Shown here piece by piece: positions 1 through 9,076 of a stretch of 64,000 bases of DNA. How positions within the stretch are numbered: the first letter of the stretch is position 1; each line of letters opens with the position of its first letter. The notes under the pieces were generated by a model, which was not told where the DNA came from, did not search any database, and saw nothing but the letters and a program-made list of their open reading frames with translations. The translations under genes and the position numbers were made by a program. Source of the stretch: Rhodovulum sulfidophilum DSM 1374 (GTDB lineage Bacteria; Pseudomonadota; Alphaproteobacteria; Rhodobacterales; Rhodobacteraceae). The stretch is from the NCBI RefSeq assembly GCF_001633165.1, contig NZ_CP015418.1:3162001-3226000 (forward strand), written 5' to 3'.

Positions 1-290
1 CCGGTCTCCTGCAGGGGATGCACCGGAAATTCCATCGGCACGCCGCCCGCCTCGCGGATGCCCGCCTTGATCCGGTCCATCAGGAAGATGTGGATCTTGT
101 TGCAGGGCACCAGATCCGAGCCGCTATTGGCGATGCCGATCACCGGACGCTCCGATTGCAGCTCGCCCCGGGTGAAGGTCTGGTTCTGGTAGCGCTCGAC
201 ATAAAGCGCGGTCATGCCGGGGTTGTTCGGGTTGTCGAACCATTCCTGCGACCGGAACCGTCTGTTCGCGCGCGTATCGCCCATGCCCAT
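1..290 (-). CDS. IlvD/Edd family dehydratase, N-terminal part (runs off window)
   Basis: The reverse strand encodes the N-terminus of an IlvD/Edd-type iron-sulfur dehydratase. Visible blocks are RFRSQEWFDNPNNPGMTALY, a GELQSERPVIGIANSGSDLVPCN-like stretch holding the first cluster-type cysteine, and a following helix ending EAGGVPMEFP. This spacing resembles sugar-acid dehydratases (arabonate, xylonate) more than the branched-chain enzyme. Two ATGs lie 6 nt apart (290 and 284). The GGAGG directly before the first sits 6 nt before the second, so 284 may be the real start. The neighbouring 2-hydroxyacid dehydrogenase and KDG-type kinase fit sugar-acid catabolism. The exact substrate cannot be decided from about 96 residues. 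Confidence 0.8.
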   Translation of the reverse strand, partial: MGMGDTRANRRFRSQEWFDNPNNPGMTALYVERYQNQTFTRGELQSERPVIGIANSGSDLVPCNKIHIFLMDRIKAGIREAGGVPMEFPVHPLQET

Positions 291-1671
291 CCTCCGCTTG
301 TCCTCTGTTGCGCCCCCGGTCGTGACGCCATGCGTGACATCAAAGGCGGCGGGCCTGCCCCGGACCGGAAGCCGGTCGCGGCCCTCGGCACAAGCATTCC
401 GATACGCCATGCCGGATGCAAGACCAATCGGCCCCGAAGGCCGGAGAGGTCCCGACCGCACCAATCGGCTGGCCCCGTTTCCAGAAGCATCCCCGGCGGA
501 TCGGGCCCGGCAACGCCAGGCAGGGCGCGCGGGCCGAACGGAGGCCTTTATCCCGGGATTTCTCTTGGGCTATCCAATCGGAAGCTGCCGCAAGGCCCGG
601 CCCCGGGGAGGAAGCCCATGACGCATCTTCAATTCGCCGACAGCCAGTCGCGCCAGAGACCGGTCGCGACCCTCACGATGGCGGCCCGGGCGTTGGCCGT
701 GCAGCGGCCGTACAACGTTCATCCCGGCATCCGCCCGAGCGATTTCCGCAAACCCGATTTCCGCATGCACATGCCCATCGTCAAATCCGTCGTCCCGGCA
801 CATCGCTTCCCAGCACCTGACGCCATTCCGGCCAGCGGCCGTACCGCGCCGCGTCAGCCCGAGGCGTCCGACCCGCAGCACCGCCACGGGGTCGATCCCG
901 AGACCGTGGTCCCCCTGCCCCAAGGTAAACCAGGCCCCTTCTTCGCAATCCCGCTCTTCGACCAGCCCGGGCATCAGAGCCTCTCTCCCGATCCGGGCTT
1001 TGCGCCCCATCAACACGCCAGCGACCATCCCGGTGCGATCCCGGTCGCGTTCCCGCTGCAGAAAGGCCGAGGGGGTGTCCTCGAGACCGGGGCAGAGCAG
1101 GGGCCGATCACCGACCCATACCAGGCCGATCATTCCGAACATCCCGACCCGGCCGACTGGAGGAGTTCCATCGCGATCCTGAAACCATATTATTATCAAA
1201 TGCCTTTCAGTCCTTTCTCATGTTACGGCATTGTCGGGCGAGAACCACTCCCGCCCGCGACAATCTCCCGATATTCGCGACCCGCTGATCCCGTCCGATG
1301 GAGGGCCAAGGGCCCCTGCCGGAACCGAGGCAATGACCGGCTGGCGGATCGGCCATACGGTCCCGACATTCGCGCAGATGGCACGGCCCGGCCTCAAGAC
1401 CCGTTGCTGCGTGAGCGCCATCGCCCGGCACGCGGCCTTCCGGGCTGCACGGCACCAAGCCGCCGGGCGATGCCTTCCACGTCCTCCCCGACAGCAAGGC
1501 CTCCGGGACAGGCTCGGCCGAGGCAGAGACCAATCGCAGAGCCGCATATCGCCGGGACCGCCAGCGGCGCGCCCGGAAACCGGCATCCGCGCCCGTCCCG
1601 CGCCGCTGCGACCGCCATCCTCAGCGCCCACCCGCGCGACTGCGCGCACCATCCAGACGAAAGGCCCCTTC
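291..1671. other. No gene recognised (about 1.4 kb)
   Basis: Open frames cross this stretch on both strands, but none has a ribosome-binding site plus a recognisable domain, and the translations are Arg/Pro/Gly-rich in the way GC-rich non-coding DNA is. A short AT-rich patch (about 1185-1225) is the only compositional break and could be a promoter or operator for either divergent flanking gene. A decayed gene is possible, but I could not recover homology by eye. Confidence 0.5.
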
Positions 1672-2619
1672 ATGACCGATACCCCCCTGCTGATCTGCGG
1701 CGCCGCCTTCACCGAGGACGAGCGCGCCCGACTGTCGACCGCGGTCTCCTCCGTCTCGGTCGAGAGCCCCGCCGCGCTCGAAGGGCTCGCCCCCGGCCTG
1801 CGCAAGCGACTTCGCGCCGTCGCCTACAAGGGCCAGGCCCCATTCGGCGCGCGTGAGATGGCCGCACTGCCCGGGCTGGGGCTGATCGCCAATTTCGGCG
1901 TCGGATACGATGCCATCGACCTGGCCGCCGCAACCGCGCGCGACATCCGCGTCACCAACACGCCCGACGTTCTGAACGACGATGTCGCCGATATGGCGGT
2001 GGGGCTGATCCTCGCACAGGCGCGCTGTCTTCTGCGCGGCGACGGCTGGGTCCGGAGCGGCCGCTGGGGCAAATACGACGAGATGCCGCTTGCCCGGAAG
2101 GTGTCGGGCGCGCGGGCCGGAATTGTCGGGCTGGGCCGGATCGGGCGCGAGATCGCCGACCGGCTTGCCGCCTTCAAGATGGAGATCCACTACCATTCGC
2201 GGCAACAGAAGGAGACCCCAGGCTGGCGCTATCACGCCGATCCGGTCAGCCTTGCCGAAGCGGTCGATTTCCTCGTCGTGGCGCTGGTCGGCGGCGAGGA
2301 GACCCGGAATTACGTCTCTGCCGAGGCGATTGCCGCGCTCGGGCCGACGGGTGTCCTGATCAACATCTCGCGCGGCACGACGGTCGATGAGGGGGCGCTG
2401 CTTGCCGCGCTGGAACAGCGCCGGATCGCGGGTGCCGGGCTTGACGTCTATCTCGACGAGCCCGCCATCGACCCGCGTTTTCAGGGGCTCGACAATGTGG
2501 TGCGGCAACCGCATGCGGGCTCTGCCACCGTCGAGACCCGGCGCGCCATGGCCGAACTGCAACTGGCCAATATCCGTGCCTTTCTGGATGGCGAACCGCT
2601 GCCGAGCCCCGTCAACTGA
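1672..2619 (+). CDS. D-isomer specific 2-hydroxyacid dehydrogenase (glyoxylate/hydroxypyruvate reductase type)
   Basis: This is a 315-residue NAD(P)-dependent dehydrogenase of the D-2-hydroxyacid family, probably reducing glyoxylate, hydroxypyruvate or a sugar-derived 2-keto acid in the cytosol. The N-terminal substrate domain (about 1-100) ends in the typical NFGVGYD block. The Rossmann motif GLGRIG is at 153-158. The catalytic Arg is in NISRGT (R234), the Glu in LDEP (E263) and the His in QPHAG (H281). AAGG lies just upstream of the ATG. It is divergent from the IlvD/Edd gene across a 1.4-kb gap and convergent with the kinase that follows. Family assignment is firm; the substrate is inferred. 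Confidence 0.9.
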   Translation: MTDTPLLICGAAFTEDERARLSTAVSSVSVESPAALEGLAPGLRKRLRAVAYKGQAPFGAREMAALPGLGLIANFGVGYDAIDLAAATARDIRVTNTPDVLNDDVADMAVGLILAQARCLLRGDGWVRSGRWGKYDEMPLARKVSGARAGIVGLGRIGREIADRLAAFKMEIHYHSRQQKETPGWRYHADPVSLAEAVDFLVVALVGGEETRNYVSAEAIAALGPTGVLINISRGTTVDEGALLAALEQRRIAGAGLDVYLDEPAIDPRFQGLDNVVRQPHAGSATVETRRAMAELQLANIRAFLDGEPLPSPVN

Positions 2620-2673
2620 GGGCAATCAACTGAGGCCCGTCAACGGAACCCGGTCAACTGAGGCGAAGCCGGC

Positions 2674-3597
2674 TCAGGGCTCCGCCCCATCCGCAAACAG
2701 ACCGGGGGCAAGTGCGCCGCGCTGCCCGATCACCCGGGCCGCAAGCGCCGCCGCCTGCGCGACCGCCTCGGGCGGGCTTGCCCCGGTCGCCCGCGCGGCC
2801 AGAAAGCCCGCCGCGAAACTGTCGCCCGCAGCAGTGCTGTCGACCACCTGCGCGACCCGCACCGGCGCGATCTCGGCCTCGGCGCCCTCGGCCCAAAGCC
2901 GGATCGGCGCGGCGCCGTTCTTGACCACCACCGTCGTCGCCCCGGCCTCGCGGTAGCGCGCCACCGTCGCCCCGGGCGAGGCATCGCCGAAGGCCGCCTG
3001 TTCCTCGTCGAAGGAGGGCAGCACCGTATCGGCGACCGAGGCGCCCAGCATCAGCCCGGCCCGCATCTCCTCCGGGTCGCGCCAGAGCCGGGGCCGGACA
3101 TTGGTGTCGAAGCTCACCCGCGCGCCCGCCGCCCGCGCCCGCCCGAGTGCTGCGCAAAGCCGTTCGCGCGCCTCGGGCGCGAGGATCGCCAGCGTGATGC
3201 CCGAGAGATGCAAGAGGTCGCGTCCGGCAAAGGCGCGGTCGAGCCAGTCCGGATCGTCGGCCATCGCCTTCGCCGCCGCCTGCCCGCGCCAGTAGGAAAA
3301 GCTCCGTTCGCCGTCTTTCAGCGCGATCATGTAAAGCCCCACCGTGCGCCCCTCGATCCGGCGGATCGCCTGGGTCGCGATGCCCTCGGCCGCCATGAAG
3401 GCCAGCATGTCGTCCGACACCGCATCCGCCCCGACGGCGGTCGCATAGCCCACCGACCAGGTTTCGGGCAGCAGCCGCCGGGCATACCAGGCGCAGTTGA
3501 AGGTATCCCCGGCAAAACCCATGCGAAAGAGCCCGTCCCGGTCCGGGGCAAGCTCCACCATGCATTCGCCAATGGCGAGAAAGGAATGTTCCGGCAT
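2674..3597 (-). CDS. kdgK: PfkB family sugar kinase, 2-keto-3-deoxygluconate kinase type
   Basis: A 307-residue ribokinase-fold kinase likely to phosphorylate 2-keto-3-deoxygluconate or a similar sugar acid with ATP. The N-terminus carries the GECMVEL strand and the GFAGDTFNCAWYARR substrate loop (27-41). The SYWRG segment near R104 is typical of KDG kinases. The C-terminal DSTAAGD (253-259) holds the catalytic Asp and anion hole. The ATG at 3597 is chosen over an upstream in-frame ATG because GGGAG precedes it. The neighbouring dehydrogenase, dehydratase and isomerase-like gene support a sugar-acid role. Fructokinase or another PfkB specificity cannot be excluded. Confidence 0.85.
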   Translation of the reverse strand: MPEHSFLAIGECMVELAPDRDGLFRMGFAGDTFNCAWYARRLLPETWSVGYATAVGADAVSDDMLAFMAAEGIATQAIRRIEGRTVGLYMIALKDGERSFSYWRGQAAAKAMADDPDWLDRAFAGRDLLHLSGITLAILAPEARERLCAALGRARAAGARVSFDTNVRPRLWRDPEEMRAGLMLGASVADTVLPSFDEEQAAFGDASPGATVARYREAGATTVVVKNGAAPIRLWAEGAEAEIAPVRVAQVVDSTAAGDSFAAGFLAARATGASPPEAVAQAAALAARVIGQRGALAPGLFADGAEP

Positions 3598-3841
3598 CTG
3601 TCTCCCTGCGGCCCTGGCCAAAGCGGCGGTTGCGCAACGATCCAGCTTCTATCCCCTTTTCCGCCCGCTCCGCTAGGGACCGGCCCGCCATTTCCTGCCG
3701 CACATGGCATCAGAAGACCGGCCCCCGGAGCCCCGCCCTCGCGCCCGACCGGACCCCAGCCGCCTTGCCCCTCTCGACACCCCGCGCGACCGTCTCCAGG
3801 GGCAAGGCCGCGAACGCCGGGGACACAGACCGCCGCGCGCC

Positions 3842-4615
3842 CTACCCAGCGCTGGCCGCGAAGCGTGCCATCCAGCCCAGGCTGTCGCCGGTGGGTCCGT
3901 CGGGTCGGTATTCGGCGCCGACCGGCGTGGCGTGACCCAGCCGCTCGAGCAGGCCGAAGACATGGCCATAGTCGAGCTCGCCATGATCGGGCGGGCCGCG
4001 ATCGGGCACCGAGGCCACCTGCACATGACCGATCAGCGGCATCAGCGCCCTGAGCCGCACCGAGACATCGCCCTCGGCGCGCTGCACATGGTAGCAGTCG
4101 AAGATCAGCCGGAGGTTCGGCGCGGCAACCCGCTCGATCATCGCCACCGCCTCGGCGGTGCTGGCCAGCGCATAGCCCGGCACGTCATGCGGGTTGATCG
4201 GCTCGATCAGGATGCCGATGCCATAGGGGGCGGCCTCGAGACAGGCATAGGCCAGTGTCGCCGCCAGCGCGGCCTCGGCCTCGGGCCCGCGCGCGCATCC
4301 GGCCATGGCATGGATCTGCGGCACCCCGAGCGCGGAAGCCCAGGCGATGGACTGATCGATCGCCGCGCGCGCCTCGGCCGCCCGCCCGGGCAACGCGCAA
4401 AGCCCGAACTCGCCCACCGCAAGATCGCCGGGACGGGTGTTGAGCGAGAGCATCGGCAGACCGGTCTCGTCCAGCGCCGCGCGGATCGCGGATCGCGGCG
4501 TGTCATAGGGCCAGTGGCATTCGACGGCGGAAAACCCGGCGGCGGCGGCCGCACGGATGGCATCGGGCAGCTCGAGCTCGCGCCAGAGAAACCCCAGATT
4601 GGCAGAGAACCTCAC
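3842..4615 (-). CDS. hyi: Hydroxypyruvate isomerase-like TIM-barrel protein
   Basis: A 257-residue member of the Hyi/OtnI xylose-isomerase-like TIM-barrel family that interconverts hydroxypyruvate and tartronate semialdehyde, or 2-oxo-tetronates. The start motif FSANLGFLW and the internal ECHWPYD, LNTRPGD, ILIEPIN, LIFDCYHVQ (metal ligands Glu, Asp, His) and GAEYRP motifs are all visible. The GTG at 4615 is preferred to an ATG at 4657: GGAGAGG precedes it and it gives the usual family length of about 258 residues with the normal N-terminus. It belongs functionally with the sugar-acid genes upstream and is divergent from the methyltransferase. Confidence 0.85.
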   Translation of the reverse strand: MRFSANLGFLWRELELPDAIRAAAAAGFSAVECHWPYDTPRSAIRAALDETGLPMLSLNTRPGDLAVGEFGLCALPGRAAEARAAIDQSIAWASALGVPQIHAMAGCARGPEAEAALAATLAYACLEAAPYGIGILIEPINPHDVPGYALASTAEAVAMIERVAAPNLRLIFDCYHVQRAEGDVSVRLRALMPLIGHVQVASVPDRGPPDHGELDYGHVFGLLERLGHATPVGAEYRPDGPTGDSLGWMARFAASAG

Positions 4616-4753
4616 GTTCCTCTCCGGATCGACCGGAACCGCGTGTTCCGCCCTCATCGCTAGCGGCGCCGCACCCGAGCTGTCAAGCACGCCCTTCCCT
4701 GCCCGCCGCTTCCGGTGTATCGCGAATGCCTTGCCCCCTGTGCCGGAGCCCGG

Positions 4754-5869
4754 ATGACTGCCGCCGCCCCCTTCGAGATCTTTCTCGCCGCCCTGCCCGG
4801 GCTCGAACCGCTTCTGGCCGAAGAGGCCCGCGCGGCGGGCTTTGCCACGCCCGTGGCGGTCCCCGGGGGCGTCACCGTGACCGGGGGCTGGCCCGAGGTC
4901 TGGCGTGCCAATCTGGTCCTGCGCGGCGCCTCGCGCGTGCTGGTCCGGATCGGCGCCTTTCGCGCCTTCCATCTCGCCCAGCTCGACAAGCGGGCGCGGA
5001 AGGTCGACTGGGCGGCGGTGCTTAGGCCCGACCGGCCGGTGCGGGTCGAGGTGCAATGCCGGGCCTCGAAGATCTACCATGCGCGCGCCGCCGCCCAGCG
5101 CATCGAGCGCGCCATCGCAGAGACGCTGGGCGCGCCCATCGGCGGCGAAGAGGCGATCGCGCTCAAGGTCCGGATCGACGACAATCTGGTGACGCTCAGC
5201 CTCGACAGCTCGGGCGAACCGCTGCATCGGCGCGGCCACAAGCAGGCGGTCGGCAAGGCACCGCTGCGCGAAACAATGGCCGCGCTCTTCCTGCGCGCCT
5301 GCGGCTTCGACGGGCAGGAACCGGTGCTCGATCCGATGTGCGGCTCGGGCACCTTCCCGATCGAGGCGGCCGAGATCGCGGCAGGCCTCGCCCCCGGCCG
5401 CGACCGCAGCTTCGCCTTCGAAGACTTCGCCAGCTTCGATGCCGGGGCCTGGACCGCGATGAAGGCGCCTGCGCCCGCGATCCCGGCCGAGGCCCGTTTC
5501 TTCGGGTCAGACCGCGATGACGGCGCGATCCGGATGGCCACCGCCAATGCCGCGCGCTCGGGCGTCGCGGACCGGACGGACTTCCGGCGCCAGGCGGTCA
5601 GCGATCTGATCCGGCCCGAAGGCCCGGCCGGTCTGGTGATGGTCAACCCGCCCTATGGCGCGCGGATCGGGGACAGAAAGCTTCTCTTCGCGCTTTACGG
5701 CGCGCTCGGGGCGACACTTCGCGACCGTTTCGCGGGCTGGCGGGTCGGACTGGTCACCAGCGACGAGGGGCTTGCGCGGGCAACGGCCCTGCCCTTTCTG
5801 CCGCCCGCTCCGCCGGTTGCCCATGGCGGGCTGAAGGTGCGGCTTTTCCGGACCGCGCCCCTGCCCTGA
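4754..5869 (+). CDS. THUMP-domain class I RNA methyltransferase (RlmL/YcbY-like)
   Basis: A 371-residue SAM-dependent methyltransferase predicted to modify guanine N2 in rRNA or tRNA. Residues about 45-155 form a THUMP RNA-binding domain. The catalytic half has the SAM-binding DPMCGSGT (193-200) and the NPPYG catalytic loop near residue 300. It corresponds to the N-terminal half of enterobacterial RlmL, as in most alphaproteobacteria. GGAG lies 5 nt before the ATG. A dispersed palindromic element follows the stop codon. The exact target base is not determinable from the sequence. Confidence 0.9.
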   Translation: MTAAAPFEIFLAALPGLEPLLAEEARAAGFATPVAVPGGVTVTGGWPEVWRANLVLRGASRVLVRIGAFRAFHLAQLDKRARKVDWAAVLRPDRPVRVEVQCRASKIYHARAAAQRIERAIAETLGAPIGGEEAIALKVRIDDNLVTLSLDSSGEPLHRRGHKQAVGKAPLRETMAALFLRACGFDGQEPVLDPMCGSGTFPIEAAEIAAGLAPGRDRSFAFEDFASFDAGAWTAMKAPAPAIPAEARFFGSDRDDGAIRMATANAARSGVADRTDFRRQAVSDLIRPEGPAGLVMVNPPYGARIGDRKLLFALYGALGATLRDRFAGWRVGLVTSDEGLARATALPFLPPAPPVAHGGLKVRLFRTAPLP

Positions 5870-5899
5870 CCTGTGCGCCCGTGAGCAGCGTTCCGTCAT

Positions 5900-5954
5900 G
5901 GGTATTTTCGCCAAGAAGAAATCAGGTTTCGTCTTCTTCTTGGTACAAATACCC
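5900..5954. repeat. Dispersed palindromic element, copy 1
   Basis: GGGTATTT plus CCAAGAAGAA on the left mirrors TTCTTCTTGG plus AAATACCC on the right, giving an imperfect hairpin of about 20-bp arms. Related copies occur at 17103-17171 and 59719-59777, and a half copy at 55189-55209. The flank CGTTC-(C/T)-GTCAT before GGGTATTT here is also found, inverted, at the right end of copy 2, so the homology extends past the core. It sits between the convergent methyltransferase and cobC ends and may act as a bidirectional terminator. Confidence 0.8.
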
Positions 5955-6032
5955 GAAAGACCACGATCCCGGCGGAGACTCCCGGTGCACGCCTGCGCGG
6001 AACGCGCTCTGGCCACTGACGAAAAAGCGGCG

Positions 6033-6545
6033 TCAGGGCAGCTCGATGAAGCTCCCATAGGGGAATTTCATCTGCCAGGCGCCTTCGCGACCGGCATGAT
6101 GCAGCGCGGCCCGCATCAGCCCGGCATGCGAGACGGCGAGTACCCGCCCGGGTCCGCTCATCTCCTCGAGAAAGGGCACGACCCGGGCAAAGAACATGCC
6201 GACGCTTTCGCCGCCATGGGGGCACGACTCGTAGAAATGCCCGGCCCAGTGATCGAGCCCCTCGCGCGGGACCTCGGCCCAGGGGATGCCCTCCCAGGCG
6301 CCGAAATCGATCTCGATCAGGCGCGGATCGGCCGCGACAGGCAGACCCCGCGCCGCGCCGATATGCTCGGCCAGACGGGTGCAGCGCATCAGCGGGCTGG
6401 TCAGGATCCGGTCGATGGCGGGCAGCGCCGCCAGCACCTCGGCCGCCTCATCGGCAAAGCTCGACGCGGGCGGGTAGTCGGTACGACCGTAGCAGGTGCC
6501 CTCGGCCACATCCGGCCGGGTATGGCGCAGCAGGATCAGGCCCAT
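6033..6545 (-). CDS. cobC: Histidine phosphatase, alpha-ribazole phosphatase type
   Basis: A 170-residue phosphoglycerate-mutase-fold phosphatase. The N-terminal LLRHTRPDV carries the phosphorylated His in an RH(G/T) motif. LTSPLMRCTRLAEHI, EIDFGAWEG and the late VSHAG complete the catalytic pocket. In the cobalamin pathway this enzyme dephosphorylates alpha-ribazole phosphate or adenosylcobalamin 5'-phosphate. The assignment rests largely on context: it overlaps cobS by 10 nt and follows cobT-cobS in one operon. A general phosphatase role is possible, but the operon makes CobC the best reading. Confidence 0.82.
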   Translation of the reverse strand: MGLILLRHTRPDVAEGTCYGRTDYPPASSFADEAAEVLAALPAIDRILTSPLMRCTRLAEHIGAARGLPVAADPRLIEIDFGAWEGIPWAEVPREGLDHWAGHFYESCPHGGESVGMFFARVVPFLEEMSGPGRVLAVSHAGLMRAALHHAGREGAWQMKFPYGSFIELP

Positions 6546-7324
6546 GCCAGAAACCCCAGAAGGACCGCGATCTCGGCCACCTGCTGCACCGCACCCAGCC
6601 CGTCGCCGGTATGACCGCCGAGCCGGCGCATCATCATCCGCGCCATGAAGAGCGTTACCGCGACCGTCAGCGCCAGCACCGTCAACGCGGCGGCCAGCCC
6701 CGCACCGATCCAGAGGCCCAACATCAGCGCTCCGCCCGTCGCCCAGGCGATGGCCATGCCGTCCCGGCCCGGCCCGGCGGCGGCGAAGGCCGCCTTGCCC
6801 TCGTCGCGCGCATAGGGCAGGCGCACCATGACGAGCACCGACGCCAGACGGCTGAGCCCATGGGCGGCGACCAGCGCTCCGAGCGCGGCCCAGCCCCCCG
6901 CCGCGGCGCCGAGCCCCGCGAGCGCGGCCAGCTTCAGCACCAGCGCCAGCATCAGCGTCACCGCGCCATAGCTGCCGATCCGGCTGTCGCGCATGATCTC
7001 GAGCGCGCGCTCGCGCGTCAGCCCGCCGCCAAGCCCGTCGGCCATGTCGGCCAGCCCGTCCTCATGCAGCGCCCCGGTCAGCCGTACGCCGGCCGCAAGC
7101 GTCAGCACCGCCGCGACCGCCGGAGGAAAGACCGCCGCCGCCGCCGCGAAGACCAGCCCCAGAAGCGCGCCGATCAGCGCGCCGCAAAGCGGAAAATAGC
7201 GCGTCGCCCGGCGCATGCGGTCGGGCGTATAGCCCGCATCGGCAGGCAGCGGCAGGCGGGTGACGAATTGCAGCGCCAGAACGACCAGCCGCGCCTCTTC
7301 GCGCAGCGAGGCAGCCGGGGTCAT
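6536..7324 (-). CDS. cobS: Adenosylcobinamide-GDP ribazoletransferase (cobalamin synthase)
   Basis: A 262-residue integral membrane enzyme that joins adenosylcobinamide-GDP with alpha-ribazole (or its phosphate) to finish cobalamin. It has several hydrophobic Ala/Leu-rich helices and the family motif LHEDGLADMADGLGGG around residues 90-105, with Asp/Glu metal ligands, followed by MRDSRIGSYGAVTLML. TRLPLPADAGY near the N-terminus is also typical. It overlaps cobT by 4 nt (ATGA) and cobC by 10 nt, so the three are translationally coupled. Confidence 0.93.
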   Translation of the reverse strand: MTPAASLREEARLVVLALQFVTRLPLPADAGYTPDRMRRATRYFPLCGALIGALLGLVFAAAAAVFPPAVAAVLTLAAGVRLTGALHEDGLADMADGLGGGLTRERALEIMRDSRIGSYGAVTLMLALVLKLAALAGLGAAAGGWAALGALVAAHGLSRLASVLVMVRLPYARDEGKAAFAAAGPGRDGMAIAWATGGALMLGLWIGAGLAAALTVLALTVAVTLFMARMMMRRLGGHTGDGLGAVQQVAEIAVLLGFLAWA

Positions 7325-8328
7325 TGCGGCCCCGTCACGCCGGCATCGTCGAAGCTGGCCATGGTGTTCAGCATCTCGCCCGCGGCCTTGAGAAGCGGCC
7401 AGGCCAGCAGCGCGCCGGTGCCCTCGCCCAGCCGAAGCCCCAGACGCAGCAGCGGCTCGGCGCCCAGCGCGTCGAGCAGCGCGCCATGGCCCTGTTCCTC
7501 GGAGCGGTGCGAGAAGACCATCGCGGCGCGTGTCGCGGGCGCGATCCGCATGGCGGCGAGCGCGGCCGCGGTCGCGATGAAGCCGTCGACGATCACGACC
7601 TTCCTCGCCGCGGCCGCGCCGATCATCGCGCCGGTCATCATCGCGACCTCGAAACCGCCATATTCCGCAAGCGCCTCTTTCGGCCCCAGCGCGCCGGTCC
7701 GCGCGACGGCGGCCTCCAGCACCTTGCGCTTGCGCGTCAGCCCGTCATCGTCAAGCCCGGTGCCGCGCCCCACCAGAACATCCAGCCCGACACCGGTCAG
7801 CTTGTGGCCCAGCGCCGCAGCCGAGGCGGTATTGGCAATGCCCATCTCGCCGTAAGCGACCGCATCGGCCAGGCTTTCGGCGCCCAGCCTGCGGCCCTCC
7901 TCAAGCGCGCGGTCGCATTCCGCGGCACTCATCGCGGGCTCGTGCAGGAAGCTTTTCGTGCCCGCGCCGATCCGGCGTTCGATCAGTTCCGCCACCCCGA
8001 AGGGCGCGCCCGCCACCCCGGCATCGACGACCTTCATCTCGGCCCCGACGGCCCGGGCGAAGGCATTGGCCCCGGCCCCGTCCGCCAGGTAGTTGAGCAC
8101 CATCTGTCGCGTCACTTCCTGCGGGAATTTCGACACGCCCTCGGCCGCGATACCGTGATCCGCGGCAAAGATCGTCAGCTCGCAGGTCTTCATCTGCGGA
8201 CTCAGCGTGCCCTGGACGGTAGCGATGAGCGTCGCCAGATCCTCGATCCGGCCGAGCGAACCCAGCGGCTTGGTCTTGAAATCGATCTTGTGCTGGAGCG
8301 CGGCGGCGAAATCGGTATCGGTGCTCAT
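7321..8328 (-). CDS. cobT: Nicotinate-nucleotide--dimethylbenzimidazole phosphoribosyltransferase
   Basis: A 335-residue cytosolic enzyme that makes alpha-ribazole 5'-phosphate from dimethylbenzimidazole and nicotinate mononucleotide, the lower-ligand activation step of B12 synthesis. KTKPLGSLGRIEDLA at the N-terminus, FAADHGIAAEGVS, GEMGIANTASAAAL and the C-terminal RLGEGTGALLA, with the predicted catalytic Glu at about 302, are all present. The ATG at 8328 gives the family length; the ribosome-binding site is weak (AAAGGT). It is the first gene of cobT-cobS-cobC. I see no cobalamin riboswitch in the 750 nt upstream. Confidence 0.93.
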   Translation of the reverse strand: MSTDTDFAAALQHKIDFKTKPLGSLGRIEDLATLIATVQGTLSPQMKTCELTIFAADHGIAAEGVSKFPQEVTRQMVLNYLADGAGANAFARAVGAEMKVVDAGVAGAPFGVAELIERRIGAGTKSFLHEPAMSAAECDRALEEGRRLGAESLADAVAYGEMGIANTASAAALGHKLTGVGLDVLVGRGTGLDDDGLTRKRKVLEAAVARTGALGPKEALAEYGGFEVAMMTGAMIGAAAARKVVIVDGFIATAAALAAMRIAPATRAAMVFSHRSEEQGHGALLDALGAEPLLRLGLRLGEGTGALLAWPLLKAAGEMLNTMASFDDAGVTGPQ

Positions 8329-9076
8329 CCCGTGGGACCTTTCGTTTCTGTCGCGGCGTGTCTTAGGCCGGGGCGGCGGACGCTGCAATCGGCAACGGCG
8401 ACCGGGCATGGCGGGCATGGCGCCGCACCGGAACCGCCCGCCGCAGAGATCCGGGCAGCGCGGCGTGATCGCGACCGCGGGCGGCCGACGGCAACCGCAT
8501 CAGGGACACCGTGGTCGGGCATCCGGCGGGGCGCGGCAAGGCAGGACGGGTCCGAAACCGTTGCGTGACCCGGCCGAGTCTGAGACAGTCCGGTTATTGG
8601 AACCAGAGGCATGGATCCGGGACATTGGTCGATCTGAACCTGTTCGCGTCCCTCTGCGGCGACGCAGCCTCTTGCGGGGCACGCCCTGTTTTGCGCCCCA
8701 TGTCCCGAATTGCGCTGCATCCTCAGCCCCCGGATGCCCGCTTGCCCTCCGCGAGCTCTCGTACGGACGACGCCCCGAGGGCACAGCCCCGGTTGCGGAG
8801 ACAGGCCGGGAAAAGGGCCACAAAGCGCGGCCGGGGCATCGCACCTGAAATTGCGTCGGGAAAGGCCCGGCGCCTTTCGTCATCGCGCGCCCGCGCCGAC
8901 AGCGCCCCGCTCGGCCGCAGCTTTTGCGAAACAGCGCGGCCCGGCGGTGCGGAAACCGTCGCTGCCCCGCGCGCAAACGGCCTGCCGGTGAGGTATGCCC
9001 GGATGCCGACCGCGCACCGGTCAGCCCTCTGGAATGTCCCCCGGGCCCTCCCGCAAACCGCCAGACCGGAGGGAGC
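8329..9076. other. No gene recognised between cobT and the TagF-like gene
   Basis: About 750 nt of GC-rich sequence lie between divergent genes. I looked on the reverse strand for the B12-box (GCCACTG-like) and saw none. No open frame here has a convincing start or domain. It presumably carries both promoters, but I cannot place them. Confidence 0.45.

Noticed and set aside
18..1856. A 612-residue plus-strand open frame at the window start
   Set aside because: It overlaps the antisense IlvD/Edd gene and the true start of the 2-hydroxyacid dehydrogenase in another frame, has no domain, and is Arg/Pro-rich as expected of GC-rich antisense frames.
8329..9076. Cobalamin riboswitch ahead of cobT
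   Set aside because: No B12-box or recognisable core helices were found on the reverse strand; control of cobT-cobS-cobC remains unexplained.
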